Assembly (NCBI RefSeq): GCF_003602275.1 | Contig: NZ_QZVT01000005.1 | Location: 320,895 to 384,894 of the forward strand | DNA: 64,000 nucleotides | Source of the DNA: Arthrobacter cheniae | GTDB lineage: Bacteria > Actinomycetota > Actinomycetes > Actinomycetales > Micrococcaceae | Direction of reading: 5' to 3' | Shown here: positions 17,815 through 27,086 of the stretch, in pieces | How the letters are laid out: each line of letters opens with the position of its first letter | Position numbering within the stretch: the first letter of the stretch is position 1 | Notes under the pieces: model-generated | Database searches by the model: none | Seen by the model: only the letters and a program-made list of their open reading frames with translations | What the model was told of the DNA's origin: nothing | Translations under genes and position numbers: made by a program

Positions 17815-19197
17815 TCAGCTCTTGGAGAGAGCGCCCGCGACGAGGAACGCCATCTCGAGTGACTGCATGTGGTTCAGGCGTGGGTCGCACACCGACTCAT
17901 AGCGCTCCAGGAACGCGTCCTGGTCGATGGGGTCGGCTCCGCCGAGGCACTCGGCGACGTCGTCGCCCGTCATCTCCACATGCATGCCGCCCGGGAAGGT
18001 ACCCAGCGCATTGTGGACTTCGAAGAATCCGCGTACCTCGTCGATGACGTCGTCGAAGTTACGGGTCTTGTACCCGTTGGGAGACGTCACCGTATTCCCG
18101 TGCATGGGATCGGTGACCCACAGGACCTGAGCGCCGGAGGCCGTCACGCGCTCGACGAGCTTCGGCAGTTTCTCGCGGATGTTCGTGGCCCCCATGCGGG
18201 TGATGAAGGTCAGGCGTCCCGGTTCGCGGTTCGGATCGAGCTTGTCGATCAGCGCGAGGGCGTCGTCGGCCGATGTGGACGGACCGAGCTTTACGCCGAT
18301 CGGGTTCCTGACACGCGACAGGAAGTCCACGTGCGCCCCGTCGATCTCGCGCGTCCGCTCCCCGATCCACAGGAAGTGGGCGGAGGTGTCATAGGGCAGC
18401 GAGGTACGTGAATCGATCCGGGTCAGCGCACGCTCGTAGTCCAGCAGCAGAGCCTCATGGCTCGCGAAGAACTCGACGCGCTTCAGGGCCTCGAAGTCGG
18501 CGCCGCATGCGTCCATGAAACGCACGGCGCGGTCGATCTCCCGGGCCAAGGACTCGTAGCGCGAGTGCGCCGGGTTGGCCATGAAACCCTTGTTCCAGTG
18601 GTGGACCAGTCGGAGGTCCGCGAACCCACCCTGGGTGAAGGCGCGGATGAGATTCAGGGTCGAAGCCGAGGTGTGGTAGGCCTTCACCATGCGTGAAGCA
18701 TCGTGCCCGCGGCTCTCCGGGGTGAAGTCGTACCCGTTGACCATGTCACCGCGGTACGCCGGGAGCGTCACGCCGTCGCGCGTCTCGTCGTTGGAGGACC
18801 TCGGCTTGGCGAACTGGCCCGCCATACGGCCCATCTTGATGACGGGCAGTGATGCGCCATAGGTCAGGACGACGGCCATCTGCAGGATCGTGCGGACCCT
18901 GGCGCTGATCCTGTCGGCGGTGGCGCCGTCGAAGGTCTCCGCGCAGTCACCGCCCTGCAGGAGGAAGGCCTTGCCCTGAGCCGCGGCCGCGAGGCGCTCG
19001 CGGAGCACGTCCACCTCACCGGCGAAAACGAGTGGCGGAAGACTCGAGAGTTCCTTGACCGACGCCGAATACACACCCGGATCCTGCCATGTGGGCTGCT
19101 GCACCGCGGTCATCGAGCGCCAGGCATCGAGGCCGGCGGTGGTCGATGAGGCGGATTCCGTCGAACGCGGAAGGACAGGAGTCAGGAAATCAGTCAC
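17815..19197 (-). CDS. aroG: Class II 3-deoxy-D-arabino-heptulosonate 7-phosphate synthase (AroG)
   Basis: First enzyme of the shikimate pathway: condenses phosphoenolpyruvate with erythrose 4-phosphate. The 460 residues match the class II (plant-type) family, with LQGGDCAETF (81-90), KMGRMAGQFAKPRS, PAYRGDMVNG, the metal-binding HWxxK-type NKGFMANPAH region, and WVTDPMHGNT near the C-terminus. GTG at 19197 is preceded by TAGAAT at exactly six bases and no ribosome binding site, so the transcript is probably leaderless. It converges on pknL with a nine-base gap. In M. tuberculosis the homologue is inhibited by combinations of aromatic amino acids and activates chorismate mutase; nothing in this DNA shows such regulation. 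Confidence 0.96.
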   Translation of the reverse strand: MTDFLTPVLPRSTESASSTTAGLDAWRSMTAVQQPTWQDPGVYSASVKELSSLPPLVFAGEVDVLRERLAAAAQGKAFLLQGGDCAETFDGATADRISARVRTILQMAVVLTYGASLPVIKMGRMAGQFAKPRSSNDETRDGVTLPAYRGDMVNGYDFTPESRGHDASRMVKAYHTSASTLNLIRAFTQGGFADLRLVHHWNKGFMANPAHSRYESLAREIDRAVRFMDACGADFEALKRVEFFASHEALLLDYERALTRIDSRTSLPYDTSAHFLWIGERTREIDGAHVDFLSRVRNPIGVKLGPSTSADDALALIDKLDPNREPGRLTFITRMGATNIREKLPKLVERVTASGAQVLWVTDPMHGNTVTSPNGYKTRNFDDVIDEVRGFFEVHNALGTFPGGMHVEMTGDDVAECLGGADPIDQDAFLERYESVCDPRLNHMQSLEMAFLVAGALSKS

Positions 19198-19203
19198 ACC
19201 CGA

Positions 19204-19209
19204 ATTCTA
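19204..19209 (-). promoter_or_regulatory. -10 element for a leaderless aroG transcript
   Basis: Minus-strand TAGAAT, then TCGGGT, then the GTG start at 19197. The hexamer is the closest of the five leaderless examples here to TATAAT. No -35 hexamer is recognisable. Confidence 0.6.
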
Positions 19210-19292
19210 CGTGCTGGGGGGACATGCCCCGATTCGCCCCGTCATCGCCGCGTAGCGATGTGTCACAGAGGCCGGCGCCTCCGCCTGTCCGC

Positions 19293-20171
19293 CTAGCCCG
19301 CTTGGGGTCCGGCGTTCTTGCCCTTGTCCACGGCGGCGTCATCCGTCACCGGGGGCTGCTCGTCGGAGGAGCTCGCCCTGCCGATCTCGGTGACGGCTCC
19401 GGGCGCCGGAGCGTTGCTGTCCGTCGAGATGCGCACCGCGGCACGGCGCGTGTCGGCTCCCGGCTTCGGGGTCTTCCGCCCTGCTAGCTTCTCGGCAGCG
19501 AGGCGCTCCTTGACCGTGCTGGCGTACGCGTCCACGTATTCCTGCCCCGACAGGCGCATCAGTTCGTACATGATCTCGTCCGTGACGGACCGCTGGACGA
19601 ATCGGTCGTCCTCCAGTCCCTCGTAACGGCTGAAGTCGAGCGGCTCACCGATGATGATGCCCACCCGCCTGATGTTGGGGATGCGCCGGCCGATGGGCTG
19701 GACCTTGTCGGTTCCGATCATCGCCACGGGAATCACCGGGACGCCGGTGGCAAGGACGAGCTTGGCAACACCTGTCTTTCCCCGGTACAGGCGCCCGTCC
19801 GGGCTGCGGGTACCTTCGGGATAGATTCCCAGGACGCCGCCCTCATTGAGGATGTCCATGCCGGCCGTCAACGAGGACGACGACGCCGCCCCGCCCGAAC
19901 GGTCCATGGGCAGTTGGTTCGAGAGGCGGAAGAACATCGCGGTAAGCCTGCCCTTGAAGCCCTTCCCTGTGAAGTACTCGGACTTCGCGAGGAAGACGAC
20001 GGGCCGAGGCACGACGATCGGCAGGAAGATCGAGTCGGAGAAGGACAGGTGGTTACTGACGATTACCGCAGGACCGGAGGAGGGGATGTTGTCGAGTCCC
20101 TTGACCCAGGGCCGGAAGAGGAGGTTCAGGATCGGACCGACGATGATCCGTTTCATGACCCAATAGAACAC
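19293..20171 (-). CDS. 1-acyl-sn-glycerol-3-phosphate acyltransferase (PlsC family)
   Basis: Membrane-associated acyltransferase for phosphatidic acid synthesis. The 292 residues contain the catalytic box SNHLSFSD (NHX4D type) and the glycerophosphate-binding YPEGTRSPDGRLYRGKTG, then VPVIPVAMIG. The C-terminal 60 residues are a charged low-complexity tail. I place the start at GTG 20171, which has GGGAGG eight bases upstream; the ATG at 20156 is a plausible second choice. The frame stays open to 20954, but those residues overlap the divergent membrane protein gene and do not resemble the family. The position after aroG fits Rv2182c of M. tuberculosis. TAGAGT on the minus strand near 20250 could serve as -10. 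Confidence 0.92.
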   Translation of the reverse strand: MFYWVMKRIIVGPILNLLFRPWVKGLDNIPSSGPAVIVSNHLSFSDSIFLPIVVPRPVVFLAKSEYFTGKGFKGRLTAMFFRLSNQLPMDRSGGAASSSSLTAGMDILNEGGVLGIYPEGTRSPDGRLYRGKTGVAKLVLATGVPVIPVAMIGTDKVQPIGRRIPNIRRVGIIIGEPLDFSRYEGLEDDRFVQRSVTDEIMYELMRLSGQEYVDAYASTVKERLAAEKLAGRKTPKPGADTRRAAVRISTDSNAPAPGAVTEIGRASSSDEQPPVTDDAAVDKGKNAGPQAG

Positions 20172-20426
20172 GCTGCCAGCCTCCCTGCATGGACGGTGCG
20201 GCACGTTGCATGCCACCCGCTTTTTCCTGTGGAAGCCTACTCTAAGGGTTTGGCGCCGACGGACGCTCGGCGCCCGATGGTAAGGGAACCGGCGAGCGGG
20301 TAGAACAGACCGGTTGACGTAGCGCCGGTCGGTGTCCACGATTGAACCAGCACGCCCTCCGATCACCAGGATGCCGGCCCGATGTCCTCGAGCCCAGGCG
20401 CAGCACGCGACAGCAGGTAGCAAAGT

Positions 20427-20987
20427 ATGGGCCCCCGAGGTCAGGAACCGAACGAATCGACCGATGACGCCGTATGGCAGGACCTTGTGGCCCGGCTGGA
20501 GGGTACCGGTGTCGATCCTGGGTCCCCCGACGCCCCCCGACGGGAGCACGACTTTCCCCCCGCCGGTGCCGCAGGAACTCACCCGGACGGTCGCGGCGCA
20601 CACAGGACGGACGCCTCCGGAACCCGTAGCAGCACGGACGGCGACGGCCTGACCGATCGGGAGCGGGCAGAGGCCATTTTCCGCAACCAACCCTTCAGCT
20701 CGGCCGGTCCGCGGGATTACGACGCACCGGTGGAGCCCGAGGAGGAGGACAGCGGCTTCACGCCTGACGAGCCGCCGCCGCTCGGTTCGGGCGATCCCCT
20801 GACGGTCCTTGCCTGGATCGGGGCGGCCGGCGGGCCGATCCTGCTCCTCCTGTTCGCCATGTTCTGGCGCGACGCTCCCCTGGCAGCCACGCTCGGAGTA
20901 GTCGCCCTGTTCCTGGCGGGCGCCGGCTTCCTCGTGACGAAACTGCCGAAGCACCGGGATATCGGGGACGACGGCGCCGAAGTGTGA
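20427..20987 (+). CDS. Hypothetical membrane protein
   Basis: I do not recognise a family. The 186-residue product begins with about 130 hydrophilic residues rich in Asp, Glu, Gly and Pro, including LTDRERAEAIFRNQPF, then has two transmembrane helices (about 130-152 and 156-175) and a short charged C-terminus. Proteins with this layout are frequent next to plsC or glk in Arthrobacter-like genomes. The ATG at 20427 has only a weak upstream GCAGG. Codon use (G/C in third positions) is that of a real gene and the hydrophobic helices support it. The gene converges with the glucokinase gene and is divergent from plsC over a 255-base gap with no other feature. Confidence 0.7.
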   Translation: MGPRGQEPNESTDDAVWQDLVARLEGTGVDPGSPDAPRREHDFPPAGAAGTHPDGRGAHRTDASGTRSSTDGDGLTDRERAEAIFRNQPFSSAGPRDYDAPVEPEEEDSGFTPDEPPPLGSGDPLTVLAWIGAAGGPILLLLFAMFWRDAPLAATLGVVALFLAGAGFLVTKLPKHRDIGDDGAEV

Positions 20988-21061
20988 CGCCTCCCTGTCC
21001 CGGACGACTCACAGGGCGGGCGATCCTGACGCAGCGGCAGGACGGACGACCGTCTGGGGCC

Positions 21062-22150
21062 TCAGGTTCCGCTGCGGGAGAGTAGTCGCGACAGGTCGGC
21101 AGCGCCGATGAGCCCGGCCTCGGGGCCAAGAGCGGCGCGCTCGATCCGCGCAGCCGGCCTGAAGCCCCGACCCGTCAGGTTCCTGCCGAAAGCCCTTCGA
21201 GCCGGATCCAGCAGGAGTTCGCCGGCGGCACTGAGCCCACCGCCGATGATGAAGGTCCCCGGGTCGAGTGCCGCGGCCAGATTGGCCAGTCCGAGCCCGA
21301 GCCACTGACCGACGTCGTCGACCAGCTCGCGCGACGCCGCATCCCCCTCCATGGCCAGCCTTGTGACGAGCGCGCCTGTGATAGCGGTGCCGTCCTTGGG
21401 AGCGGCGTCGATGATGGCCTTGGCAACGGGCGAATTCGCTGCGGCGAGCTCGCGCGCCTCACGCCCGAGAGCGTTACCCGACGCGTACTGTTCCCAGCAG
21501 CCGCGGTTGCCGCACTCGCACCGGTGACCCTGCGGCACGATGATCTGGTGCCCGAACTCGCCTGCGACGCCGTGCCGCCCGCGCTCCACGCGGCCACCCA
21601 TGATCATGGCGCCGCCGATGCCCGTACCGAGGGTGACGCAGACCAGGCGTGACTCCCCGCGCCCCGCGCCGAAACGCCACTCGGCCCAGGCTGCGGCGTC
21701 GGCGTCATTGACCACCGTCACGCGTCGGCGCAGCAGTTTTTCGAGATTCCGCCTCAGCGGCTCGTTACGCCAGGCGAGGTGGGGCGAGAAGAGAACCGTA
21801 CTGTTCGACAGGTCCATCCACCCGGCCGCACCGATACCGACCGAGCGGATGCGGTACTCGGCCGAGAGCTCCCGGACGAGCTCGGTGATGACCTCTTCGA
21901 CGGCCCTGGGATCCTGTCCCGGCGTCGCCCTCCGAGCTTCGGCGAGGATCCTTCCGTGCACATCGACCACGCCTGCAGCCACTTTGGTGCCGCCGATGTC
22001 GACACCGACCGAGAGTCCTCGCCGGGCGGGATTGGGAAAGGAGGTCCGGGCCGCCCGCTGTGACAACGGCCCGTTGGCGCGCCACGCGATACCTGCCTCG
22101 CTGCGTAACCGGCGGGGCCTCGTTCCACCCGGTTCGGTGGTGATCGCCAT
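21062..22150 (-). CDS. ROK-family glucokinase
   Basis: Cytoplasmic sugar kinase of 362 residues. The ATP-binding motif DIGGTK lies at 51-56; NDADAAAWAEW, a GTGIGG motif, the ROK zinc-binding set CECGNRGCWEQYASG (three Cys plus an upstream His in EFGHQI) and IIGGGLS follow. The combination is typical of actinobacterial glucose kinases using ATP, sometimes polyphosphate. I chose ATG 22150 because AGGAAGGA lies about five bases upstream; the frame is open to 22726, overlapping the divergent acyl-CoA synthetase gene. There is no N-terminal helix-turn-helix, so this is an enzyme and not a NagC/XylR repressor. The 44-residue N-terminal extension is basic and probably disordered. Confidence 0.9.
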   Translation of the reverse strand: MAITTEPGGTRPRRLRSEAGIAWRANGPLSQRAARTSFPNPARRGLSVGVDIGGTKVAAGVVDVHGRILAEARRATPGQDPRAVEEVITELVRELSAEYRIRSVGIGAAGWMDLSNSTVLFSPHLAWRNEPLRRNLEKLLRRRVTVVNDADAAAWAEWRFGAGRGESRLVCVTLGTGIGGAMIMGGRVERGRHGVAGEFGHQIIVPQGHRCECGNRGCWEQYASGNALGREARELAAANSPVAKAIIDAAPKDGTAITGALVTRLAMEGDAASRELVDDVGQWLGLGLANLAAALDPGTFIIGGGLSAAGELLLDPARRAFGRNLTGRGFRPAARIERAALGPEAGLIGAADLSRLLSRSGT

Positions 22151-22285
22151 GCGGTCCTTCCTCGTCCTCGCGGACCGCGCTCGGCGCCGCGTTACCGATC
22201 TGTACATTACTGGACGGAGATTCGGGCAGCTGAACCTATAGGCTGAAGCGACCTCACGGTCGAGGTCGATCCCAAAGGAGCTATC

Positions 22286-24094
22286 GTGCGCGACATCAGC
22301 GTTCCCGTCCTCGTGGACGTTCCCCGCCAGACCAACATCACGGATCTGGTGATTCGGCAGGCGGCCAAGCCATCCAATCCCGCGCTGTTCGCCGTCAAGC
22401 GAGAGTCCGGTGAGTGGGAGGACATCCCGGCCACCGAGTTCCGCCGCCAGGTCGAGGACATCGCGAAGGGCCTGATCAGTTCGGGCGTCCAGCCCGGCGA
22501 CCGTGTGGCCATCATGGCGCGCACGCGGTACGAGTGGTCCCTGGCCGATTTCGCCATCTGGTTCGCCGGCGCCGTGTCCGTCCCCGTCTACGAAACGTCC
22601 TCGCCCGCGCAGGTCGCCTGGATCCTCAGTGACTCCGGAGCCGTCGGTGCTTTCGTCGAGTCCGCCCGCCACGAGAACGTTGTCCGCGAAGCCGTGGCAC
22701 TCGAGGGCATCGAGTCCCTGCAGCACGTCTGGCAGTTCGACGGCAACGGCCTCGACACCCTGCGCACCGCCGGTGCGGGTACCGAGGACCGGACGGTTGC
22801 CGACCGCCGCGCCTACGCCGGGCTCGACGACGTCGCGACGATCATCTACACCTCAGGCACCACGGGCAAGCCCAAGGGCTGCGAGCTGACGCACGGGAAC
22901 TTCGTCGAACTGTCCGAGAACGGGGCAGCCGCGCTGCCGGAGGTAGCCCGCGAGGGAGGCCAGACCATCATGTTCCTACCCCTGGCCCACGTCTTCGCGC
23001 GGTTCATCTCCGTGCTCTGCGTCGCGGCCGGCGCCACCGTGGCCCACACCCCCGACGTCAAGAACCTCCTGCCGGATCTGCAGAGCTACAAGCCCACCTT
23101 CATCCTCGCCGTTCCCCGCGTGTTCGAGAAGGTGTACAACAACTCCATGCTCAAGGCTGAGGACGGCGGCAAGGGCAAGATCTTCCACGCCGGCGCCGAC
23201 GTCGCCATCGCCTGGTCCAAGGCCGAGCAGGCCGGCAAGATTCCGCTGGGCCTGAAGGTCAAGCACGCCATCTTCGACAGGCTGCTCTACGGCAAGATCC
23301 GCACCGCCATGGGTGGACGCGTCCAGCACGCGGTCTCGGGAGGCGCGCCGCTCGGGGACCGGCTCGGCCACTTCTTCCACGGCATCGGCCTGATGGTCCT
23401 GGAGGGCTACGGCCTGACCGAGACGACTGCGCCCATCACCGTGAACACCCCGAAGAAGATCAAGATCGGCACGGTAGGCGCTCCACTCCCGGGCAACGCG
23501 GTCAAGATCGCCGACGACGGCGAGATCCTCGCGAAGGGCGTCTGCGTGATGAAGGGCTACTTCAACCGTCCCGAACTCACCGAGGAGGCCTTCGTGGACG
23601 GCTGGTTCCGGACAGGCGATATCGGTGAGCTCGACGAGGACGGCTTCCTGCGCATCACGGGACGCAAGAAGGAGATCATCGTGACGGCCAGCGGGAAGAA
23701 CGTCATCCCCGCGCTGCTCGAGGACGCTATCCGCGCCAACGCCCTGGTTTCCCAGTGCGTCGTCGTCGGTGACCAGCGTCCCTTCATCTCGGCGCTCGTC
23801 ACCCTTGACGAGGAAGCGCTCCCGGGCTGGCTCGAGCGGCACCAGCTTCCCGCCGGCACCACCATGTCGGAAGCGGCGGAACATCCGTTGGTCCTCGCGG
23901 AGATCCAGGAGCTCGTGGATACTGCCAACACCACCGTGTCCCGGGCCGAAGCCATCAAGGTCTTCCGGATCGTCCCGACCGACTTCACCGAGACGTCGGG
24001 TCACCTGACCCCGTCCCTCAAGATCAAGCGCGCGCAGGTCCTCAAGGACTACTCGGACGTCGTCGAATCCATCTACTCCGCCACCAAGGTCTAG
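22286..24094 (+). CDS. Long-chain fatty acyl-CoA synthetase (FadD15-like)
   Basis: AMP-forming ligase of 602 residues that activates fatty acids. Core motifs are YTSGTTGKPKGC (about 187-198), GYGLTETTAP, the DxxxDG-type GWFRTGDIGELDEDG, and the hinge/catalytic region GRKKEIIVTASGKN typical of long-chain acyl-CoA synthetases (LC-FACS). GTG at 22286 is preceded by AAAGGAG at seven bases. The position after plsC and glucokinase resembles fadD15 (Rv2187) in M. tuberculosis. Activated acyl chains from this enzyme could feed the nearby PlsC, but substrate length cannot be determined from sequence. Confidence 0.93.
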   Translation: MRDISVPVLVDVPRQTNITDLVIRQAAKPSNPALFAVKRESGEWEDIPATEFRRQVEDIAKGLISSGVQPGDRVAIMARTRYEWSLADFAIWFAGAVSVPVYETSSPAQVAWILSDSGAVGAFVESARHENVVREAVALEGIESLQHVWQFDGNGLDTLRTAGAGTEDRTVADRRAYAGLDDVATIIYTSGTTGKPKGCELTHGNFVELSENGAAALPEVAREGGQTIMFLPLAHVFARFISVLCVAAGATVAHTPDVKNLLPDLQSYKPTFILAVPRVFEKVYNNSMLKAEDGGKGKIFHAGADVAIAWSKAEQAGKIPLGLKVKHAIFDRLLYGKIRTAMGGRVQHAVSGGAPLGDRLGHFFHGIGLMVLEGYGLTETTAPITVNTPKKIKIGTVGAPLPGNAVKIADDGEILAKGVCVMKGYFNRPELTEEAFVDGWFRTGDIGELDEDGFLRITGRKKEIIVTASGKNVIPALLEDAIRANALVSQCVVVGDQRPFISALVTLDEEALPGWLERHQLPAGTTMSEAAEHPLVLAEIQELVDTANTTVSRAEAIKVFRIVPTDFTETSGHLTPSLKIKRAQVLKDYSDVVESIYSATKV

Positions 24095-24097
24095 CAA

Positions 24098-24139
24098 ACG
24101 CAGCCTTCCTCCCCGCAACGTCGGCGAGGAGGGCTGCGT
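24098..24139. terminator. Bidirectional hairpin terminator
   Basis: Arms 24098-24111 (ACGCAGCCTTCCTC) and 24126-24139 pair over 14 bases with one G:U wobble; the loop is 14 bases. It lies between the convergent acyl-CoA synthetase and mycothione reductase genes, touching the stop codon of the latter. Confidence 0.7.
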
Positions 24140-25542
24140 CATTCCGTCTTCAGGCTGAGCAGCGCATTCTCGATGACCTCGGTGAGAGCCGGGTGGATCC
24201 AGTACTGCCCACGAGCCATGGTCTTGGCGTCGAGTCCGAACGACATGGCCTGAATGACCGGCTGGATGATCATCGACGCCTCGTGGCCCAGGACGTGAGC
24301 GCCGAGGATGCGTCCGGTGGACTGGTCCGCGATGATCTTCGCGAAGCCCGTGGTGTCCTCCATGGCCCAGCCGTACGCCGTCGAGCCGTAGTGCTGAACG
24401 GCCGTGACGATCGTGGTACCCGTGGCATCCGCATGCGTCAGTGCCTCCTCTTCCGTCATACCGACGGAGGCGACCTGGGGATGGGAGAACACCGCTGCGG
24501 GCACGAAACGGTGGTCGCTCGCCCGCAGGGATCCGGGATGCAGCAGATTGTGGGCGACGATCTTCGCCTCATGATTCGCCACGTGCTTCAGCTGGTAGTC
24601 GCTGCTCACATCACCGAGCGACCACAGGCCATCGACGGGCTCGCCGTTCCGCAGGACGCGCTGATAGTCGTCGACGACGAGGCGGCCGTCGTCGTGCAGG
24701 TCGAGGCCCACCTCTGCGGCGCCGAGGGTATCGGTGTTGGGCGTGCGGCCGACGGCGACGAGCACGACGTCGGCCTCGAGCTCCACGACGCCGTCCGGTC
24801 CGTTGAGGCGCGCGGTGACGCTGCCGTCGGCCGTGGCTGCCAGGCTCGTCACATCGGTGAGGAGGCGAAGATCCCACTGCTGCTGGGCCTGCTGCGTGAA
24901 GGCCTCCGATACGGTGTCGTCGAGGTGACGCAGCATGCCGCCGGAACGCACGGCTACGGTCACCTCGGTACCGAAGGAGGAGAAGACGTGCGCGAACTCC
25001 GCGGCGACATAACCGCCGCCGATGATGAGCAGCCGCTTGGGCAGCTCGTCGAGGCGCATGACGGTATCCGAGGTATGCACCTGGGGCAGGGAAATTCCGG
25101 GGATATCCGGCAGGATGGCACGGGATCCCGTCGCGATCACCAGTTGATCCGCTGTCACGGTCTCGCCCGAGGCTGTCTCGAAGGATTTCTCCCCGGTCAG
25201 CCGGACGTACTCCTCGATGAGCGTCACGTTCTGCAGCTCGTCGGCCCGATAGGTCCTGCCACCTCCCGAGATGGCGTCGATCCGGGTAAAGATGCGGTCC
25301 CTGATGTCGGCCCAGCGCACCCCCTCGAAGGACAGGTCGACGCCGAGGCGCGCTGAGGCGGTAGGGGCGGACGCGAGTTCCGCTGGATAGACATACATCT
25401 TCGTGGGGATGCAGCCGACGTTCAGGCACGTACCCCCAAAAGTCCCACCCTCGACGAGGACGACTGTCCGGTCATCCCACTCCGGCGAGATGAGCGTGTT
25501 TCCGGAGCCGGAACCGATGATTGCGAGATCGTAGTGGGTCAC
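24139..25542 (-). CDS. mtr: Mycothione reductase
   Basis: FAD- and NADPH-dependent disulfide reductase that regenerates mycothiol, the main thiol of actinobacteria. FAD-binding GSGSGN (10-15), the redox-active disulfide in GGTCLNVGCIPTKM (Cys 39 and Cys 44), the pyridine nucleotide motif GGGYVAAEFAHVFSSFG and the catalytic His in WIHPALTEVIENALL near the C-terminus are all present. Length 467 aa and the LISPEWDDRTVVLVE N-terminus are those of mycothione reductase rather than lipoamide dehydrogenase. GTG at 25542 has TAGACT exactly six bases upstream and no spaced ribosome binding site, so the gene probably has its own leaderless transcript, starting 20 bases after the MinD-like gene stop. Confidence 0.94.
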   Translation of the reverse strand: MTHYDLAIIGSGSGNTLISPEWDDRTVVLVEGGTFGGTCLNVGCIPTKMYVYPAELASAPTASARLGVDLSFEGVRWADIRDRIFTRIDAISGGGRTYRADELQNVTLIEEYVRLTGEKSFETASGETVTADQLVIATGSRAILPDIPGISLPQVHTSDTVMRLDELPKRLLIIGGGYVAAEFAHVFSSFGTEVTVAVRSGGMLRHLDDTVSEAFTQQAQQQWDLRLLTDVTSLAATADGSVTARLNGPDGVVELEADVVLVAVGRTPNTDTLGAAEVGLDLHDDGRLVVDDYQRVLRNGEPVDGLWSLGDVSSDYQLKHVANHEAKIVAHNLLHPGSLRASDHRFVPAAVFSHPQVASVGMTEEEALTHADATGTTIVTAVQHYGSTAYGWAMEDTTGFAKIIADQSTGRILGAHVLGHEASMIIQPVIQAMSFGLDAKTMARGQYWIHPALTEVIENALLSLKTE

Positions 25543-25548
25543 CTCCGA

Positions 25549-25554
25549 AGTCTA
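25549..25554 (-). promoter_or_regulatory. -10 element for a leaderless mtr transcript
   Basis: Minus-strand TAGACT, then TCGGAG, then GTG at 25542. The element sits in the 20-base gap after the MinD-like gene. GGAG abuts the GTG and is too close to act as a ribosome binding site. Confidence 0.55.
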
Positions 25555-25562
25555 GCCGCGGG

Positions 25563-26939
25563 TCAGGCACTCAACTGGTCGACGACGAGCGCCGCCAATT
25601 CGGTCACTGCCCGCCGTGTCGCCGGATTGAGCCTGCTCAGGTCCACGCACGAACCTTCCGCCAGGTGGCGGTCGTAGGGGATGCGGACAACCGTCTTCAC
25701 CCGCGATCGGAAGTGCTGCTCGATCTGCGAGATGTTCACCTGAGTGCCGTTGCCCGAGGACAGGTTGATCACCACGATGGCCTTGGCCACGAGGTCCTGC
25801 CGACCGTGGGCCTCGAGCCAGCTGAGTGTTTCGGAGGCCAGTCTCGCTTCGTCGATGCTTCCACCCGATACCAGCACCACCGAGTCCGCCTTCTCGAGCG
25901 TTCCCTTCATGACGGAATGGACCATACCTGTCCCGGAGTCGGTCAGCACAATCGAGTAGTAGCGACTGAGCAGGTCCGTCACCGCGCGGTAGTCGGAATC
26001 GTCGAAGGCCTGGGCCACTGCCGGGTCCGTGTCGGAGGCGAGCACATGAAGCCGGGAACCGTCGCGCGTGACGTACCCGGCGAGCTGGGCGAACGAGTCG
26101 ATCGTGTAGCGGTTCCGCACCAGCTGCCGCGCAGTGTGGTCTGCGCGACCCGGGGATCTGTCTGACAGCGTGCCCCGGTCCGGGTTGGCGTCCATGGCGA
26201 TGATGCGGTCCTCGCGGACGTCGGCGAGGACCATACCGAGGAGAGTGGTGACGGTCGTCTTGCCGACACCACCCTTGCGGGAGAGCACCGGAACGTACCG
26301 CGTCCGTCCGCCGAGCCGGGCGGAGATGCGGTGCTCAAGGGCCCGCTGGACGCGGACGGCGTCCGAGTCACCGACGTTCACGCGTCCGAAGGTGGCCGTG
26401 TACAACCAGCGCCGCCAGCCCGAGACGGGCGGCCGGTCTACGCCGACCAGCAGTCGGCCGGCGGTGAGTGCCGACGCCGGCTCGGGGCCGAGTTCCCTGT
26501 CGCGTCGACTCGTGCGCTCGGCGGCGGCTCCAGCTGTCGAACCGGCGGTGCCCGGTAGGCCTCCGCCGTTCGAATCTGCTTCGGTGGGCGACGTTCTCCC
26601 GCTCCCTGAACCCGACGGGGTCCAACCGATAGGTTCGGCCGCTTCAGTGATGCCCGCAGTAGCGGGCATCACGCTGGGACGAGGTGCGGCGCCTTCCGTG
26701 GCAGCGCTATCCGAGGTGGCAGCACTGTCCGAGGTGGCAGCACCACCGCTCCGGTCGCTGTCGCTGTCGGCGTCGGTATCGGCGTCGGCGTCGGCGTCTT
26801 TGATTCGGCCCTGCCCGGGGAGAAGCGGGACACCGGGCACGATCGGGACGCCTTGCGTTCGATCCGGGGTCGTCGCGTCAGCACCCGGCGCGGTGCCGCC
26901 GGTTCCGGCTGTCGAGGGGTCGGTCGTGTCGCTTGCCAT
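25563..26939 (-). CDS. MinD/ParA-like ATPase with long disordered N-terminus
   Basis: A 458-residue protein. The first 150 residues are low complexity (an alternating Asp-Ala/Thr/Ser tract and a repeated ATSDSA unit). A short linker with a WRRWLYTATFGRVNVG segment leads to a MinD-type ATPase domain with the deviant Walker A motif RKGGVGKTT and IIAMDANPDRGTLSDR, and a Walker B-like IVLTDSGTGM. This resembles the MinD-like proteins associated with type VII secretion and other actinobacterial membrane processes, but no secretion genes are nearby, so partner and role are unknown. ATG 26939 has GAGGAACC directly upstream. The nearby pyc gene is 147 bases upstream on the same strand. Confidence 0.85.
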   Translation of the reverse strand: MASDTTDPSTAGTGGTAPGADATTPDRTQGVPIVPGVPLLPGQGRIKDADADADTDADSDSDRSGGAATSDSAATSDSAATEGAAPRPSVMPATAGITEAAEPIGWTPSGSGSGRTSPTEADSNGGGLPGTAGSTAGAAAERTSRRDRELGPEPASALTAGRLLVGVDRPPVSGWRRWLYTATFGRVNVGDSDAVRVQRALEHRISARLGGRTRYVPVLSRKGGVGKTTVTTLLGMVLADVREDRIIAMDANPDRGTLSDRSPGRADHTARQLVRNRYTIDSFAQLAGYVTRDGSRLHVLASDTDPAVAQAFDDSDYRAVTDLLSRYYSIVLTDSGTGMVHSVMKGTLEKADSVVLVSGGSIDEARLASETLSWLEAHGRQDLVAKAIVVINLSSGNGTQVNISQIEQHFRSRVKTVVRIPYDRHLAEGSCVDLSRLNPATRRAVTELAALVVDQLSA

Positions 26940-27086
26940 GGTTCCTCACAGATCGTCGGGTTGGCGACTCCGCCGTCGTGCGCGAATCCGCCGTACTGAT
27001 CTTTCCAGCGCTTCACTGTAGCCTGCCCGCAGTTACACAGGATCACGTGCTGAGGGAGCGCGGGCAGGCTGTGGCGCAAGGAGCTA

